Origin: an uncultured Roseovarius sp.
Lineage (GTDB): Bacteria; Pseudomonadota; Alphaproteobacteria; Rhodobacterales; Rhodobacteraceae
DNA length: 64,000 nucleotides
Direction: 5' to 3'
NCBI RefSeq assembly: GCF_947489715.1
Contig: NZ_CANLER010000011.1
Span: 62,001 to 126,000 of the forward strand
The notes under the pieces: generated by a model
Told to the model about the DNA's origin: nothing
The model's database searches: none
Seen by the model: the letters and a program-made list of their open reading frames with translations, nothing else
Program-made: the position numbers and the translations under genes
Shown here: positions 1 to 9,306 of the stretch, one piece after another
How the letters are laid out: the number at the start of each line of letters is the position of its first letter
How positions within the stretch are numbered: position 1 is the first letter of the stretch

Positions 1-537
1 TTCAGGCCGACTGACGCCAAACAAGTCGAGCGTATACGCGCCCGCCTGGCCATGGTTTTCCAGTCGTTCAACCTGTGGTCCCACATGACCGTTCTGGAGA
101 ACGTCATTGCTGGGCCCATCCATGTGCTGAAGCAGTCGCGTGCTGAAGCCATCGAGAAAGCCAAGGACGTACTGCACCATGTCGGTATGTATGAGCGCCG
201 TGAATACTACCCGTCCCATATCTCAGGTGGTCAGCAACAACGCGCTGCGATTGCCCGCGCCTTGGCGATGGAACCTGAAGTCATGCTATTTGATGAGCCT
301 ACCTCAGCTCTTGACCCGGAATTGGTCGGCGAAGTTCTGAAGGTCATCCGCTCGCTTGCTGAAGAGGGACGGACCATGGTTGTCGTAACTCACGAAATGG
401 CCTTTGCCCGCGACGTTTCTTCAAACGTGATCTTCCTGCACCAAGGGCTCATCGAAGAGCAGGGCGATCCCAAACAGATATTCAACAATCCAGAATCGGC
501 ACGGTTCAGAGAATTCCTATCAAACACCCGAGACTGA
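1..537 (+). CDS. Polar amino-acid ABC transporter ATP-binding protein (5' truncated by window edge)
   Basis: Cytoplasmic ATPase of a HisP/GlnQ-type amino-acid importer. The reading frame is open from base 1, so the start and the Walker A loop lie outside the window. Visible are the Q-loop (VFQSFNLW), the ABC signature [14 protein letters not shown], Walker B with the D-loop ([12 protein letters not shown]) and the H-loop histidine (VVVTHEM). It is followed on the same strand by a periplasmic binding protein and two permeases, so it is the first visible gene of a complete four-part importer operon. The class is certain from the motifs; the exact substrate is not readable, though the binding protein points to basic or polar amino acids. 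Confidence 0.95.
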   Translation, partial: FRPTDAKQVERIRARLAMVFQSFNLWSHMTVLENVIAGPIHVLKQSRAEAIEKAKDVLHHVGMYERREYYPSHISGGQQQRAAIARALAMEPEVMLFDEPTSALDPELVGEVLKVIRSLAEEGRTMVVVTHEMAFARDVSSNVIFLHQGLIEEQGDPKQIFNNPESARFREFLSNTRD

Positions 538-601
538 TAGCTGCCGATACCTGACCAGCATACTTACTAGATCCAAATCAACCAACTAGGGAGAAGTTGA
601 C

Positions 602-1375
602 ATGAACCTCAAGAAATCAATCCTCGTATCCGTCGTAGGGGCAATGGCGCTTTTAGGCGGACAAGCCGCAGTCGCAGAAGAACTTCGCATCGGTGTGGAA
701 GGGGCTTACCCTCCGTTCTCAAAAAAGGAAGCTGACGGAACGCTTTCAGGGTTTGACATCGACATCGCGCTTGCGCTGTGCGCTCAGCTGGAACGCGAAT
801 GTGAGTTGGTCGAACAGGAATGGGATGGCATGATCCCTGCCCTGATTGGCAAGAAATACGACGCCATCGTTGCGTCTATGTCGATCACCGAAGACCGCAA
901 GAAACAGGTGGATTTCTCTGAGAAATATTACCAGACACCGTCCCGCTTCGTTGCCAAGGAAGGTGCCGAGTTTGAACTGACGGCGGAAGGCACCAAGGAC
1001 GTCAAGATTGGCGTTTTGCGCGGCACCACACTGCAATGCCACGTCGAGAAAGTGTATCCTGACGCCGATTTGCGGCTCTACAACACGCAAGAGGACGTGT
1101 TTGCCGATCTCGTGGCCGGACGGCTGGACATGCAGCTGAACAACACGCTTCAAGCAATCGACGGCTTTCTCAACACCCCCCAAGGCGAGGGTTTCGCATT
1201 CCTTGGTCAAAACGTGGATGATCCCGAATGCCTGGGTGAAGGCACAGGCATCGCGGTGCGCAAGGGCGATCCGCTGGCAGGCGAACTGAGTGCCGCCATT
1301 GAAGCGATCCGCGCCGATGGCACCTACCAGGCGATCAACGACAAGTATTTCGACGTCGACATCTACGGGGAATGA
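602..1375 (+). CDS. Periplasmic amino-acid-binding protein (ArgT/HisJ type)
   Basis: Substrate-binding subunit of the importer begun by the upstream ATPase. The 257-residue length is normal for the cluster-3 family. An N-terminal signal peptide is clear ([20 protein letters not shown], cleavage probably after AVA). The first lobe holds the family signature [14 protein letters not shown] and the stretch [20 protein letters not shown], typical of lysine/arginine/ornithine and histidine binders. The start is set by the Shine-Dalgarno GGGAGAAG upstream of the ATG. Most similar by eye to LAO/octopine-type proteins, so cationic amino acids or opines are the likely ligands; this is inference. Confidence 0.93.
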   Translation: MNLKKSILVSVVGAMALLGGQAAVAEELRIGVEGAYPPFSKKEADGTLSGFDIDIALALCAQLERECELVEQEWDGMIPALIGKKYDAIVASMSITEDRKKQVDFSEKYYQTPSRFVAKEGAEFELTAEGTKDVKIGVLRGTTLQCHVEKVYPDADLRLYNTQEDVFADLVAGRLDMQLNNTLQAIDGFLNTPQGEGFAFLGQNVDDPECLGEGTGIAVRKGDPLAGELSAAIEAIRADGTYQAINDKYFDVDIYGE

Positions 1376-1442
1376 ACTCGTGAGCGGCAGGGAGATCAAT
1401 TGTTTCCCTGTCGACTCCCATTGAGTATGACGGACGAAAGAC

Positions 1443-2132
1443 ATGGACATTATTTTCGAATACAGGCAGATCCTGATCGAAGGCACGATTGTCACGATCA
1501 GCTTGGCCATTCTTTCTTTGCTCTTGTCGGTGACCCTGGGGCTGTTTGGCGCATTCGCTAAGCTTTCACCGTCGAGAGGCATCCGACGGATGGGCAATGT
1601 CTATACAACCTTTGTACGCAGCGTGCCCGACCTTGTGCTGATGATGCTGATCTTTTTCGGCGGTCAGGCGCTGATCACTCAGCTAGGCGGTGTGACCGGC
1701 CTGTGGGGCTATGTCGAGATAAACCAGTTTCTCGCGGGTGTCCTAACGCTGGGTTTCATCTTCGGCGCTTACATGTCGGAAACATTTCGTGGCGCGATAC
1801 TGGCGATCCCGCGCGGTCAGATCGAGGCGGCGATGGCGGTCGGCATGAAACCCGGACAGATATTCCGGATCGTGACCTGGCCTCAGATGGTGCGCTTTGC
1901 GCTGCCGAGCTTCACAAACAACTGGCTGGTTCTGGTGAAATCCACCGCGCTGGTATCGGTGATCGGATTGCATGACCTGGTCTGGAACGCATTCTCGGCC
2001 GGCCGCTCTACCCACAAGGTTTTCACGTTTATGCTTGCTGTGCTGGTGATCTACCTGATCATCACAGGCGTCTCTGACCTTATCCTGCGGTGGATCGACC
2101 GCAAGTATTCTGCCGGTGTGAGGAGGGCCTGA
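1443..2132 (+). CDS. Amino-acid ABC transporter permease (HisQ/OccQ type)
   Basis: Inner-membrane permease of the amino-acid importer, 229 residues, the usual size. Several hydrophobic segments are visible, and the cytoplasmic EAA loop that docks on the ATPase lies in the region GQIEAAMAVGMKPGQIFRIV. It sits 67 bp after the binding protein and 4 bp before the second permease, so it is translated as part of the same operon. The pairing of two unlike permeases is typical of the His/Occ/Noc group, where they form a heterodimer. Confidence 0.93.
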   Translation: MDIIFEYRQILIEGTIVTISLAILSLLLSVTLGLFGAFAKLSPSRGIRRMGNVYTTFVRSVPDLVLMMLIFFGGQALITQLGGVTGLWGYVEINQFLAGVLTLGFIFGAYMSETFRGAILAIPRGQIEAAMAVGMKPGQIFRIVTWPQMVRFALPSFTNNWLVLVKSTALVSVIGLHDLVWNAFSAGRSTHKVFTFMLAVLVIYLIITGVSDLILRWIDRKYSAGVRRA

Positions 2133-2136
2133 CGTC

Positions 2137-2922
2137 ATGGAAAACGAACGCAGCTTCCTCGAATACCTTCAACATGTCAGCGAGAATGTCTCGCCGATAA
2201 ACTTCGTCCTGATCTATGACAATATCGGACGCTTCTTCGAAGGTGCCCTGGTAACGCTGCAACTGACTTTCCTCGCGCTTCTGGTGGGTGGCCTGATCGC
2301 CGTGCCACTGGCCATCGCGCGGGCGTATCGCAAACCTTATCTCAGTCCGGCCATTCGGCTTTACACCTACGTCTTCTGCGGCACGCCCCTATTGGTGCAA
2401 GTCTATCTTTTCTACTTCGGCCTTGGCCAGTTCGAGGCGGTGCGGGAGAGCTTTCTCTGGGACCCGATCCTCAGCAGCCCCTGGTGGTGTGTGATGATCG
2501 CTTTCACATTGAACACCGCAGCCTATACGACCGAATTCCTGCGCGGGGCTATCGAGACCACACCACACGGCGAAGTCGAAGCAGCCAAGGCTTGTGGCAT
2601 GTCACCGACTACCCGGATGCGACTGGTTGTGCTGCCCAATGCGTTTCGCCGCGCCCTGCCGGCCTATTCGAACGAAGTGATCTTCACATTGCACGGCTCT
2701 GTCATCGCCAGCACGGTCACCCTACAGGACTTGTTGGGTGTGGGGCGCTGGCTGAATGGCCGCTATTACCTCGCTTATGAAGGTTTCCTGACTGCCATGG
2801 TGTTCTACATGGCCATCGTCTTCCTGATCTCGATCGCCTTCAAGATGGCAGAAAAACGCTTCCTGCGGCATTTGCGGCCGAGGGAAGGGTCCAATCTGGC
2901 TAAGGCGCAGGCGGCATTGTGA
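2137..2922 (+). CDS. Amino-acid ABC transporter permease (HisM/OccM type)
   Basis: Second membrane subunit of the importer, 261 residues. Its EAA loop is seen as GEVEAAKACGMSPTTRMRLV, and hydrophobic spans occur on both sides. An AGGAGG ribosome site lies at the end of the previous gene, and the ATG follows its stop by only 4 bp, which implies translational coupling. It ends the operon: the next 540 bp hold no convincing gene. Confidence 0.93.
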   Translation: MENERSFLEYLQHVSENVSPINFVLIYDNIGRFFEGALVTLQLTFLALLVGGLIAVPLAIARAYRKPYLSPAIRLYTYVFCGTPLLVQVYLFYFGLGQFEAVRESFLWDPILSSPWWCVMIAFTLNTAAYTTEFLRGAIETTPHGEVEAAKACGMSPTTRMRLVVLPNAFRRALPAYSNEVIFTLHGSVIASTVTLQDLLGVGRWLNGRYYLAYEGFLTAMVFYMAIVFLISIAFKMAEKRFLRHLRPREGSNLAKAQAAL

Positions 2923-3463
2923 CCAACACTTTGCTCACCATGATTGTCCATCGTATCTTTCACCAGTTCTTTCTGCCGAAACGCAATACACCGGCCAACG
3001 CCACCTCAAGGCACCTGACACTCCCGATAGCAATGTTGCATCGGCGGTACTTTATTGTCGGAAAACAGTCCTTGCATCAGCGTTGGCCGCCCGCGCCGAA
3101 CCTGGTGGTTTCCGCAGATCAGAGGCCGACGATGATGAGACAACCGGCTCGGGATATGCAGCGGTGAACCATCGGCGAAACCAACGCGCGCAACGGACGA
3201 TGGTTCGTGATAAATTACCTTGGGTGGAGTATTTTCCGATATGTTGGTGTGCCGATTGGACCAATTGGATGCGTCGACCATTACAAAAGAATTGAAGCAG
3301 GTCAGGAATTCGAAAGTTCGTGCTAACGCTTTAGAAGTGCCTTGGTCCGAACTTCAAAGATACACTAAGTACCCATTTAACCATGGTATGGTTTTTATCG
3401 CGACTTCGACCATCGGATGAACCTTCTTGGCCAGGCTGAAACCTAAACTTACGGTGAACGATA
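2923..3463. other. Non-coding gap with no recognised feature
   Basis: No frame here gives a recognisable protein. Short open frames on both strands have no plausible ribosome sites and no family resemblance. It should contain the end of the amino-acid transporter transcript and the promoter of the following LysR gene, but no clear terminator or operator was identified. Confidence 0.5.
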
Positions 3464-4360
3464 ATGTTTAGTTCGTTGAGACATCTGAACGCACTTCGAG
3501 CCTTTGAAGCCGCGGCCCGCAATCGCAGTATCGCAAAGGCCGCAGACGAATTGCACGTCAGCCATAGCGTTGTCAGCCAGCATGTCAGAAATCTCGAAGA
3601 GTGGTTGAATGTAGAGCTTTTCGAACGGCACAGCAATCGAATCGAATTGAGCGAAGAGGGCAAACACTTTGAACCGCAGGTTGCTTACGGGCTGCAGATA
3701 CTCAGCGATGCCTGCGACAATTTGCTGAATCTGACCCAGACAGGCACAATCAACATCAGCGCAGAGCCTGCGATCTCATCCCGCTGGCTGCGCAAGAAAG
3801 TCACAGAATTTTGTGGTCAACACCCCAATATCGAGTGCAACCTCAGATCAGAATGGCGCCCGCCTGACATAGATGAAGAGCTTGTCGACGTCATTATTCA
3901 TTTTGAAGAACGGTTGTTGCGCACGCGAACTGACCACGCTCGCTTGTTCCCGATCGATGGGTTTCCCGCCTGTTCTCCTGAGCTTCAAACTGAATCAGGG
4001 TTTCTCCCGGAATGCGGAAGCATCAGTGATTTACCGTTGCTCCATGACAATGGCCGGCACATTTGGCAACACTGGTTTTCCGAACATGTCGATGGCAACG
4101 AACAGTGGAAACACGGAAAAGTGTATTCAGACCTTTCGCTGGCAATCGATGCTGCTGTCGATGGTGAAGGTGTATTCCTAGCGGATGAAATAATCTGCGC
4201 AAAAGAACTGTCCCTGGGCCAGCTTAGGAAAATTGATGATCGAACAACACGTTGCACTTGGTATCTTATTGCGATCAATGAGAATTCTCATGCTAACTCT
4301 GCTGTCACAGTTTTCAAAAACTGGATCGTTGCCGAAGCAAAAAAAGAGTATCGCGATTAG
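3464..4360 (+). CDS. LysR-family transcriptional regulator (GcvA-like)
   Basis: DNA-binding regulator of 298 residues, normal for the family. The N-terminal winged helix-turn-helix covers about residues 5-62 (FEAAARNRSIAKAADELHVS, then QHVRNLEEWL). The rest is the effector-binding domain. The wording of the HTH resembles the GcvA group. It lies between the amino-acid ABC operon and the YjiH-type membrane protein gene, all on the same strand, so either could be its target. A modest GGTGA ribosome site precedes the ATG. The effector is unknown. Confidence 0.9.
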   Translation: MFSSLRHLNALRAFEAAARNRSIAKAADELHVSHSVVSQHVRNLEEWLNVELFERHSNRIELSEEGKHFEPQVAYGLQILSDACDNLLNLTQTGTINISAEPAISSRWLRKKVTEFCGQHPNIECNLRSEWRPPDIDEELVDVIIHFEERLLRTRTDHARLFPIDGFPACSPELQTESGFLPECGSISDLPLLHDNGRHIWQHWFSEHVDGNEQWKHGKVYSDLSLAIDAAVDGEGVFLADEIICAKELSLGQLRKIDDRTTRCTWYLIAINENSHANSAVTVFKNWIVAEAKKEYRD

Positions 4361-4744
4361 TTGTGACCTCACCCTATAGATTTGCAGTCAATGTGGCGGC
4401 TGCCTGTACGGCATACAGGGTGTATTTGAGGGGGCGGCTTAGTTCCCGATTGCTTGGAAATTTTTCTCGCTACAGCTATCTGAAAATCAGAAACGCAAAA
4501 AACTCCGCTGAGCGAAAGATATTCCCGTTCTCACATTTTTGCCGCCTGTGAAACAATTCCCTCCAACCAAACAACACTAGTAGATTGGTGCTCAAAACCT
4601 AAAGAATGTGAAGTCACCTCGATGGTTTCATGAAAAAAAGCAAGATTGGCGAATAAAATCGGGGCAATACGCACCAGCTATGCGCGTATGAATTTACGCG
4701 TGATCCGTCACTCATTGCAGGAATCGTAAGTTGGGAAAAGTGCA
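4361..4744. other. Intergenic region upstream of yjiH-like gene
   Basis: No gene is supported. The segment is AT-rich and should hold the promoter of the downstream membrane protein gene. An interrupted palindrome with arms ATACGC (4667-4672) and GCGTAT (4684-4689) might be an operator but is too short to rely on. Confidence 0.4.
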
Positions 4745-6124
4745 ATGGAAGCAGATAAAACATTGGAACAAACTGATGGGCGGAGTTTCTCCGTCTGGCT
4801 GAAAATGATTTTGGGGTCAGGGATAGGGTTTTGCTTTTTCATGTTGCCGTTTAATTGGGATGGTGAGCTGACAATTCCAATTGCATTGCTCCAAAAGACG
4901 ATCAGCACACCAGTCGAAGGATGGCTGCCGTTGATCGTCGTTCTACTGATGATTCTGTCCGCTATTGTATCGGTGGTTGCGACAGCTTCGAAAGGCGCGG
5001 GGCTAAATACCTACTTCAAAGAAATCTTCGTTACGTCAACTATTTCGGTGCTGATGCGTGTCGCAGCTGCGGTTTTGGCCGTTTGTGCCTATTGGAAATT
5101 CGGGCATGAGTGGATCTGGAACGAGTACACCGGCGAAATTATCATTATCTACCTGATGCCTTCGCTGCTGGTGATCTTCTTGCTCGCAACGACATTACTG
5201 CCGCTGCTACTGGATTTTGGTGGCGTTGAGTTCATTGGCGTCTACCTTCAGCCCCTGTTCAAGAGACTCTTCCGCTTGCCTGGGCGTGCATCGGTCCTAA
5301 CCGCCACATCGTGGATTGGATCCGGCACCAACGGGATTATTGCGGCTGATATGGACTATAAAAAAGGCCTATACACCGCCCGTGAAGTTAGCATTCTGTG
5401 CCTTGGTTTTGGCACCATTTCCATGCCAGCCGTCTTCATCTATTCAACAACTATTGGCGGTGTCGAAGTGGGTACTTTCCTGTATTTCTTCTTCACGCTT
5501 TTCATTGTCGGTGTCGCCTCGACGATGGTAATCGCCCGGGTTCCTCCGCTTTCGTTGAAATCCGATGAATTCTACCAAGGCAAGAGAGACCCAATTCTTG
5601 ATGAACCCGTAGATGAAGGTAAAACCAAGTTCCAAAGAGCTGCTGATATTGCTTACAGAAAAGCGGAAAATGCGCCGGGACTCGGTACCATCATCAAAAA
5701 TGGTGCTCTTACCACGTTCGAACTTTACATGACGGTATTTCCGCTCATCGTTCTGATTGGTATTCTGGCCCTCATCGCCACCGAATTCACGCCAATCTTC
5801 AAACTAATTGCAGTGCCGATAGCACCTCTGCTATCTGCAATCGGCCTTCCAGAAGCTCAAGCCGCAGCACCTGCATTTCTTGTCGGGTTTGCGGATCTTC
5901 TTCTGCCATTCCTGGCGGCGGAGGGCATCGAATCTCAACTGACAAAGTTTGTCATCTGTATTACAGGAACCGTCACCGTAATCTGCATGAGCGAAACCGG
6001 TGCGATTCTCTTGAAATCCGCAGTTCCGGTCAACTTCGTAGATCTCCTTGCGGTCTTTCTTCTCAAAACAATTGTGTCTGTGCCAATCGCGCTCACCATG
6101 GGTCGATTGTATGGATTGACGTAA
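4745..6124 (+). CDS. YjiH-family membrane protein (nucleoside-recognition/Gate domain)
   Basis: Polytopic inner-membrane protein of 459 residues with about ten hydrophobic segments. The overall pattern matches the YjiH family: an N-terminal SVWLKMILGSGIGFCFFMLP, the conserved SWIGSGTNGIIAADMDYKKG in the first half, and a repeat of the Gate fold near residues 335-455 (FLVGFADLLLPFLAAEGIES). Gate-domain proteins include nucleoside transporters and spore proteins, but the substrate of YjiH proteins is not established. The gene stands alone on this strand and ends in a strong terminator. A LysR gene lies 384 bp upstream. Confidence 0.85.
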   Translation: MEADKTLEQTDGRSFSVWLKMILGSGIGFCFFMLPFNWDGELTIPIALLQKTISTPVEGWLPLIVVLLMILSAIVSVVATASKGAGLNTYFKEIFVTSTISVLMRVAAAVLAVCAYWKFGHEWIWNEYTGEIIIIYLMPSLLVIFLLATTLLPLLLDFGGVEFIGVYLQPLFKRLFRLPGRASVLTATSWIGSGTNGIIAADMDYKKGLYTAREVSILCLGFGTISMPAVFIYSTTIGGVEVGTFLYFFFTLFIVGVASTMVIARVPPLSLKSDEFYQGKRDPILDEPVDEGKTKFQRAADIAYRKAENAPGLGTIIKNGALTTFELYMTVFPLIVLIGILALIATEFTPIFKLIAVPIAPLLSAIGLPEAQAAAPAFLVGFADLLLPFLAAEGIESQLTKFVICITGTVTVICMSETGAILLKSAVPVNFVDLLAVFLLKTIVSVPIALTMGRLYGLT

Positions 6125-6178
6125 CCTCCCTGACCGCCTGATTGGCTTACATCAGTCGCCAAATTTGGCGGACCCTGC

Positions 6179-6214
6179 ACCTACCGTGTTTGACACACAC
6201 GGTAGGTTTTTTTT
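6179..6214 (+). terminator. Rho-independent terminator after yjiH-like gene
   Basis: A perfect 11-bp stem (ACCTACCGTGT at 6179-6189 pairing with ACACGGTAGGT at 6197-6207) with a 7-nt loop is followed directly by a run of T to 6214. It lies 55 bp after the stop codon of the membrane protein gene. Confidence 0.95.
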
Positions 6215-6707
6215 AAACGGAGAAACCAACCATGACCGGGCAATTTAAGCACTTTGGCCATGAGGTCTGCCTGACGCATTAGATTACAATCAGGGCATCT
6301 TCGTTTGTCTGGTTCGAAATCGACTTTCCTGCGAGCCGGTTCCAGCTTTCTCAAAGCAACGCGGCCATTGGTGATTGGGGGACGATAGTACGCATGGTTC
6401 CGTCCCCTGCCCTTCTGGATCATGTGCAACAAATGTACAGAAACTTAGAACCGGACATTCGTTTCTTAAATAAACAAATCGCGCTTTGAGCCCCAACTTT
6501 ACCAATCTACACTGCGGATGAATAGCAGCATTCTTTATCACTTCGGAAGGAGTGTCCGGCGACGATCAAGCCGTCTTCCTAGCTTAAGGGCAGAGGTCGC
6601 GTTCAGTTTGACTTTGAAGCAGCGCTATTCAAACGGGAAGCTGACCAGACGCTCGGCCTCTGTTTCGGTCACCAAGACCTGGGTTTCCAGCTTGATGCAT
6701 TCCGAGC
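6215..6707. other. Non-coding gap
   Basis: No convincing gene on either strand. Two overlapping minus-strand open frames of about 83 codons (6181-6432 and 6290-6541) lack ribosome sites and recognisable motifs; one has a CPDC pair. The stretch could be decayed coding sequence, but no parent family was recognised. Confidence 0.4.
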
Positions 6708-6958
6708 TGTCACTTGGCAGTTAAATGCAAGAATGCGGGTGTTTCGACCCAAATTAGCAGTTAAACGTGAGACTCGTGGATCAGAAAGACATACTAATAC
6801 CATACCTTAAGTCTTCTCAGGGAGAGTGGGTATTCTCAAATTAAATGCCAAAACCCAAAGCTCATTCTCAAATTAACTGCCAATTCTCATATTTAAGTGT
6901 CCGGCTATCTATTTGAAAACATTTTTCTTTGAGTCTCAAGATTAAGTGCCAAGTCACA
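6708..6958. mobile_element. 251-bp transposon-like remnant/MITE with Tn7/TniA-type ends
   Basis: The two ends are inverted repeats: TGTCACTTGGCAGTTAA at 6708-6724 and, on the other strand, TGTGACTTGGCACTTAA from 6958, 15 of 17 identical and bounded by TGT...ACA. Inside are six related sites of about 21 bp, roughly TTGGCAsTTAAwnTGAGAmT. Two are in plus orientation at the left end (6714-6735, 6754-6775) and four in minus orientation at the right end (6831-6852, 6864-6883, 6882-6903, 6931-6953). Asymmetric arrays of sites facing outward are the hallmark of Tn7-family and Tn5053-like ends bound by TnsB/TniA. There is no transposase and only about 55 bp between the arrays. The flanks (CGAGC and ATGGC) are not a clean 5-bp target duplication. 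Confidence 0.65.
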
Positions 6959-7254
6959 ATGGCGTCCGCTCGGGCAAGCCCACTTACTTGCATGGGGGCT
7001 TCAATAGCGTTTTCAAGCAGGTCATATGCGGCCAAAGATTGAAGCCCTGGAACACCATGCAAATTTTGGACCGAATGAAACCGGATTTCCCAAACTCTGC
7101 CCCCTTGTTGATCAGCCAATAGCAACAGCTGGCTGCTGCACTTCGATTGTCTGAAGTCGAGTTTGGTGAATTCTAATTTAGCGGCTTCAAAGCCGGGATA
7201 TTGCCCCCAAGGAGGCCCTAGACGCAATAACCTCATGGCATGGTCGTCTTTAGG
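6959..7254. other. Non-coding gap between element and hisC-like gene
   Basis: An open frame on the minus strand (6868-7236, 122 codons) runs through the right end of the mobile element and ends inside it. It shows no family resemblance, so it is not called as a gene. No terminator for the minus-strand aminotransferase gene was found here. Confidence 0.4.
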
Positions 7255-8358
7255 CTAAGTGATACTGTCCAGGATCATCAGGAAAGCGTCATTTTGCTCC
7301 ACCGTGCCGATAGAGACACGGACCCATCCCAGATACGGTTCCTCAAACCAGCCTTTGGTCAGGACGCCTTTCCTTCTGAGCCGCTCTGCGAATGCGTCAC
7401 CGTTTTCTCCACAGTCAAAGAACAGGAAATTGGTTTGCGACGGGGCAACGGTATAGCCGCGAGTGGAAAGCGCATGTCGCAAACGGGCGCGCTCTGAGAC
7501 AATCTTGGCCACGGCCATCTCAAGATGTTCCGTATCAGCAAGGGCGGCCTCAGCGGCAGCGATGGCCGCCCCATTCACCGCAAATGGCGAACGGGCCTTC
7601 ATCAACGACCCGCTGATGGAGCAATAGGAGCATATGGCGTACCCGATACGCGCCCCTGCCAGCCCATAAGCCTTGGAGAATGTCCGCAACGAAATCCAAG
7701 GTAGCTCCGTCTTACCCAGTTTCGCTACCGCATCGAAGCGGTGCGAGGGGTCAATGAAATCAACATAAGCCTCGTCAAAAACGAACAGCGTCTCGGGCGT
7801 CAAAGCCGAAACAATCCTGTCAAAGTCTTGCTCTGAAATCGCAGGCCCCGCCGGATTATTGGGGGAGGCGAACATCAGCACTTTCGGCCTTTTTGAAAGC
7901 GCCTCGAGGACACCATCAATCGGGAAAGACCAGTCGTTCTTGTACTGGATTTTCTGCGCATCCGCGCCGCACGACTGGGCGCCGGTTTCATGCGGACCAA
8001 AGCTTGGGCAGGTGGTGACAACCTGCTCGCCGCGGCTCAGCACTGTTGTGTAGATAAGCGCAATTAGGTCTTCGGATCCATTGCCCGTGACAATCTGATC
8101 GGCCTCCATCTTGAATTTACCGGCTATTGCTGCACGAAGCGTGCTGGTACCTGCGTCAGGGTAAGACGCCAAATTTGACGTGCTGCCTCGCGCCGCTTCA
8201 ATGGCGCGGGGGCTGGGCCCATACGGGTTCTCATTGCTGTCAAGTTTCGCAAGGCAAGGGACTCCGTAGACCTCTTGGAACCGGTCAATGGCGATCCCAG
8301 CATTATAGGCCGGCTGCTCAACAATCTCCTTTCGAAACATTCTTTCAAAGTTCGTCAT
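7255..8358 (-). CDS. HisC-type PLP aminotransferase (histidinol-phosphate aminotransferase family)
   Basis: Fold-type I aminotransferase of 367 residues, the normal HisC length. Motifs occur in order: DSNENPYGPSP (40-50), NGSEDLI (93-99), SPNNPAGP (165-172), FDEAYVDF with the PLP-ring aspartate (194-201), and TFSKAYGLAGARIGY with the Schiff-base lysine near 229. HisC converts imidazole-acetol phosphate to histidinol phosphate. Many stand-alone paralogues act on aromatic or other amino acids, and no his genes lie nearby, so the true substrate is uncertain and no symbol is given. The ATG follows a GGAGA site. Confidence 0.85.
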   Translation of the reverse strand: MTNFERMFRKEIVEQPAYNAGIAIDRFQEVYGVPCLAKLDSNENPYGPSPRAIEAARGSTSNLASYPDAGTSTLRAAIAGKFKMEADQIVTGNGSEDLIALIYTTVLSRGEQVVTTCPSFGPHETGAQSCGADAQKIQYKNDWSFPIDGVLEALSKRPKVLMFASPNNPAGPAISEQDFDRIVSALTPETLFVFDEAYVDFIDPSHRFDAVAKLGKTELPWISLRTFSKAYGLAGARIGYAICSYCSISGSLMKARSPFAVNGAAIAAAEAALADTEHLEMAVAKIVSERARLRHALSTRGYTVAPSQTNFLFFDCGENGDAFAERLRRKGVLTKGWFEEPYLGWVRVSIGTVEQNDAFLMILDSIT

Positions 8359-9111
8359 AAATTTTGTGTCTCCAAACTGGCCGCAACAGGTAACCGGCGC
8401 TCGCCATCCGTTATAGGTGTCATATCTTGTAAGCGAAGCTTGGTGCGGCGTCCGCCTTAGGATTGAACACTAGTTGGTACGCGGTAAAAGTGTCTTTCCA
8501 AATTTGGCAAAGTTCACATTGCACGATCGAAATTTACTGCCCACCTTTTGGCATCTGATGATGGCGCAACGCTTCGTATCGCGGATGAATATGTGACCTC
8601 TGATCGAACACTTTATTGCGTCATTCCGTGAGGCTATGCAAATGTATCGGGCCAAATCCTATGACGTCACTGCTGGCCATCCAAAGCTGCTACGCAAGGA
8701 TTGGCGAAGCGCATCGGGCTTAGAGCAAGCCCTTTCTAGCGAGTCGCGTTCTGGTTTTTTGAAAACGGTGGACCTGAAGGTCAGGCCATGGCGGACAAAA
8801 CTAAACGCCGGCAACCTCTTTTTCGTACCTGATATGAGTACCAGCGTGTTTTCACACTATTTTCAGTAGGACACTGGGCATTGAGAGTTAGCCTCTGAGT
8901 AAGCGTCTCTACAAACAATGCGGTGAAATTCCAAGTAGATGCTTTGGATTCAGAAAAAATCATATACATTTCGGTATGTTAGAGACACCCAACTTCAACA
9001 GAGACCCATTCCAAAAACGCATGGCGGCCTTGTCAAATCTGCGCTTCTCATACCAACAAAGGTCTCATACATGCGGATCAAGAAAACAACTTAACCCTTG
9101 GGAACAACAAC
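8359..9111. other. Long non-coding stretch
   Basis: About 750 bp without a supported gene. Short open frames at 8470-8655 (minus), 8636-8869 (plus) and 8781-8969 (minus) have neither ribosome sites nor recognisable similarity. The promoter of the leftward aminotransferase gene and that of the small peptide gene beginning at 9112 should lie within it. Confidence 0.4.
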
Positions 9112-9207
9112 ATGTCCAACAACTTGAAAATCGTCGCTGAAGCTTCCGTCCTGATCGCCCTGACAGTCGCCGTTGTCGCAATTAACATCACCATGATGGT
9201 AGCCTAA
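9112..9207 (+). CDS. Small hydrophobic membrane peptide, 31 residues
   Basis: A short reading frame starts at ATG 9112 and ends at TAA 9205-9207. The peptide begins MSNNLKIVAEAS and then forms one continuous hydrophobic span (about residues 10-31) long enough to cross the membrane, ending INITMMVA. It is followed 64 bp later by a strong rho-independent terminator, and no other gene uses that terminator. The isolated unit of short frame plus terminator suggests a real small-protein gene or an sRNA with a leader peptide. The ribosome site is weak (GGGAACAACAAC). No function is assigned. Confidence 0.55.
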   Translation: MSNNLKIVAEASVLIALTVAVVAINITMMVA

Positions 9208-9270
9208 ACTCAAAACCAACCCGCACAGCTCCTGACCAGTTGTGTTAAGTTGGCTGCAAACCTAGATACT

Positions 9271-9306
9271 AAAAACCGCGCGGAGAGTTTCCGTGCGGTT
9301 TTTCTT
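9271..9306 (+). terminator. Rho-independent terminator after small peptide gene
   Basis: AAAAACCGCGCGGA at 9271-9284 pairs with TCCGTGCGGTTTTT at about 9290-9303 (one G-U pair), loop of about 5 nt, with flanking A and T runs that make it effective in either direction. The only gene that ends near it is the 31-codon frame. Confidence 0.9.

Noticed and set aside
746..1597. Minus-strand open frame of 283 codons
   Set aside because: It is antisense to the amino-acid-binding protein and the following permease, has no domain and no ribosome site. Long antisense frames are common in GC-rich codon-biased DNA.
3220..3420. Possible 66-codon gene before the LysR gene
   Set aside because: No ribosome site, no hydrophobic or conserved pattern.
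6714..6953. CRISPR array, because of several similar short repeats
   Set aside because: Repeats are inverted relative to each other, imperfect, unevenly spaced, and partly overlapping; they fit transposon ends instead.
6868..7236. Minus-strand frame of 122 codons next to the HisC gene
   Set aside because: It runs into the inverted-repeat element, has no ribosome site and matches no family I recognise.
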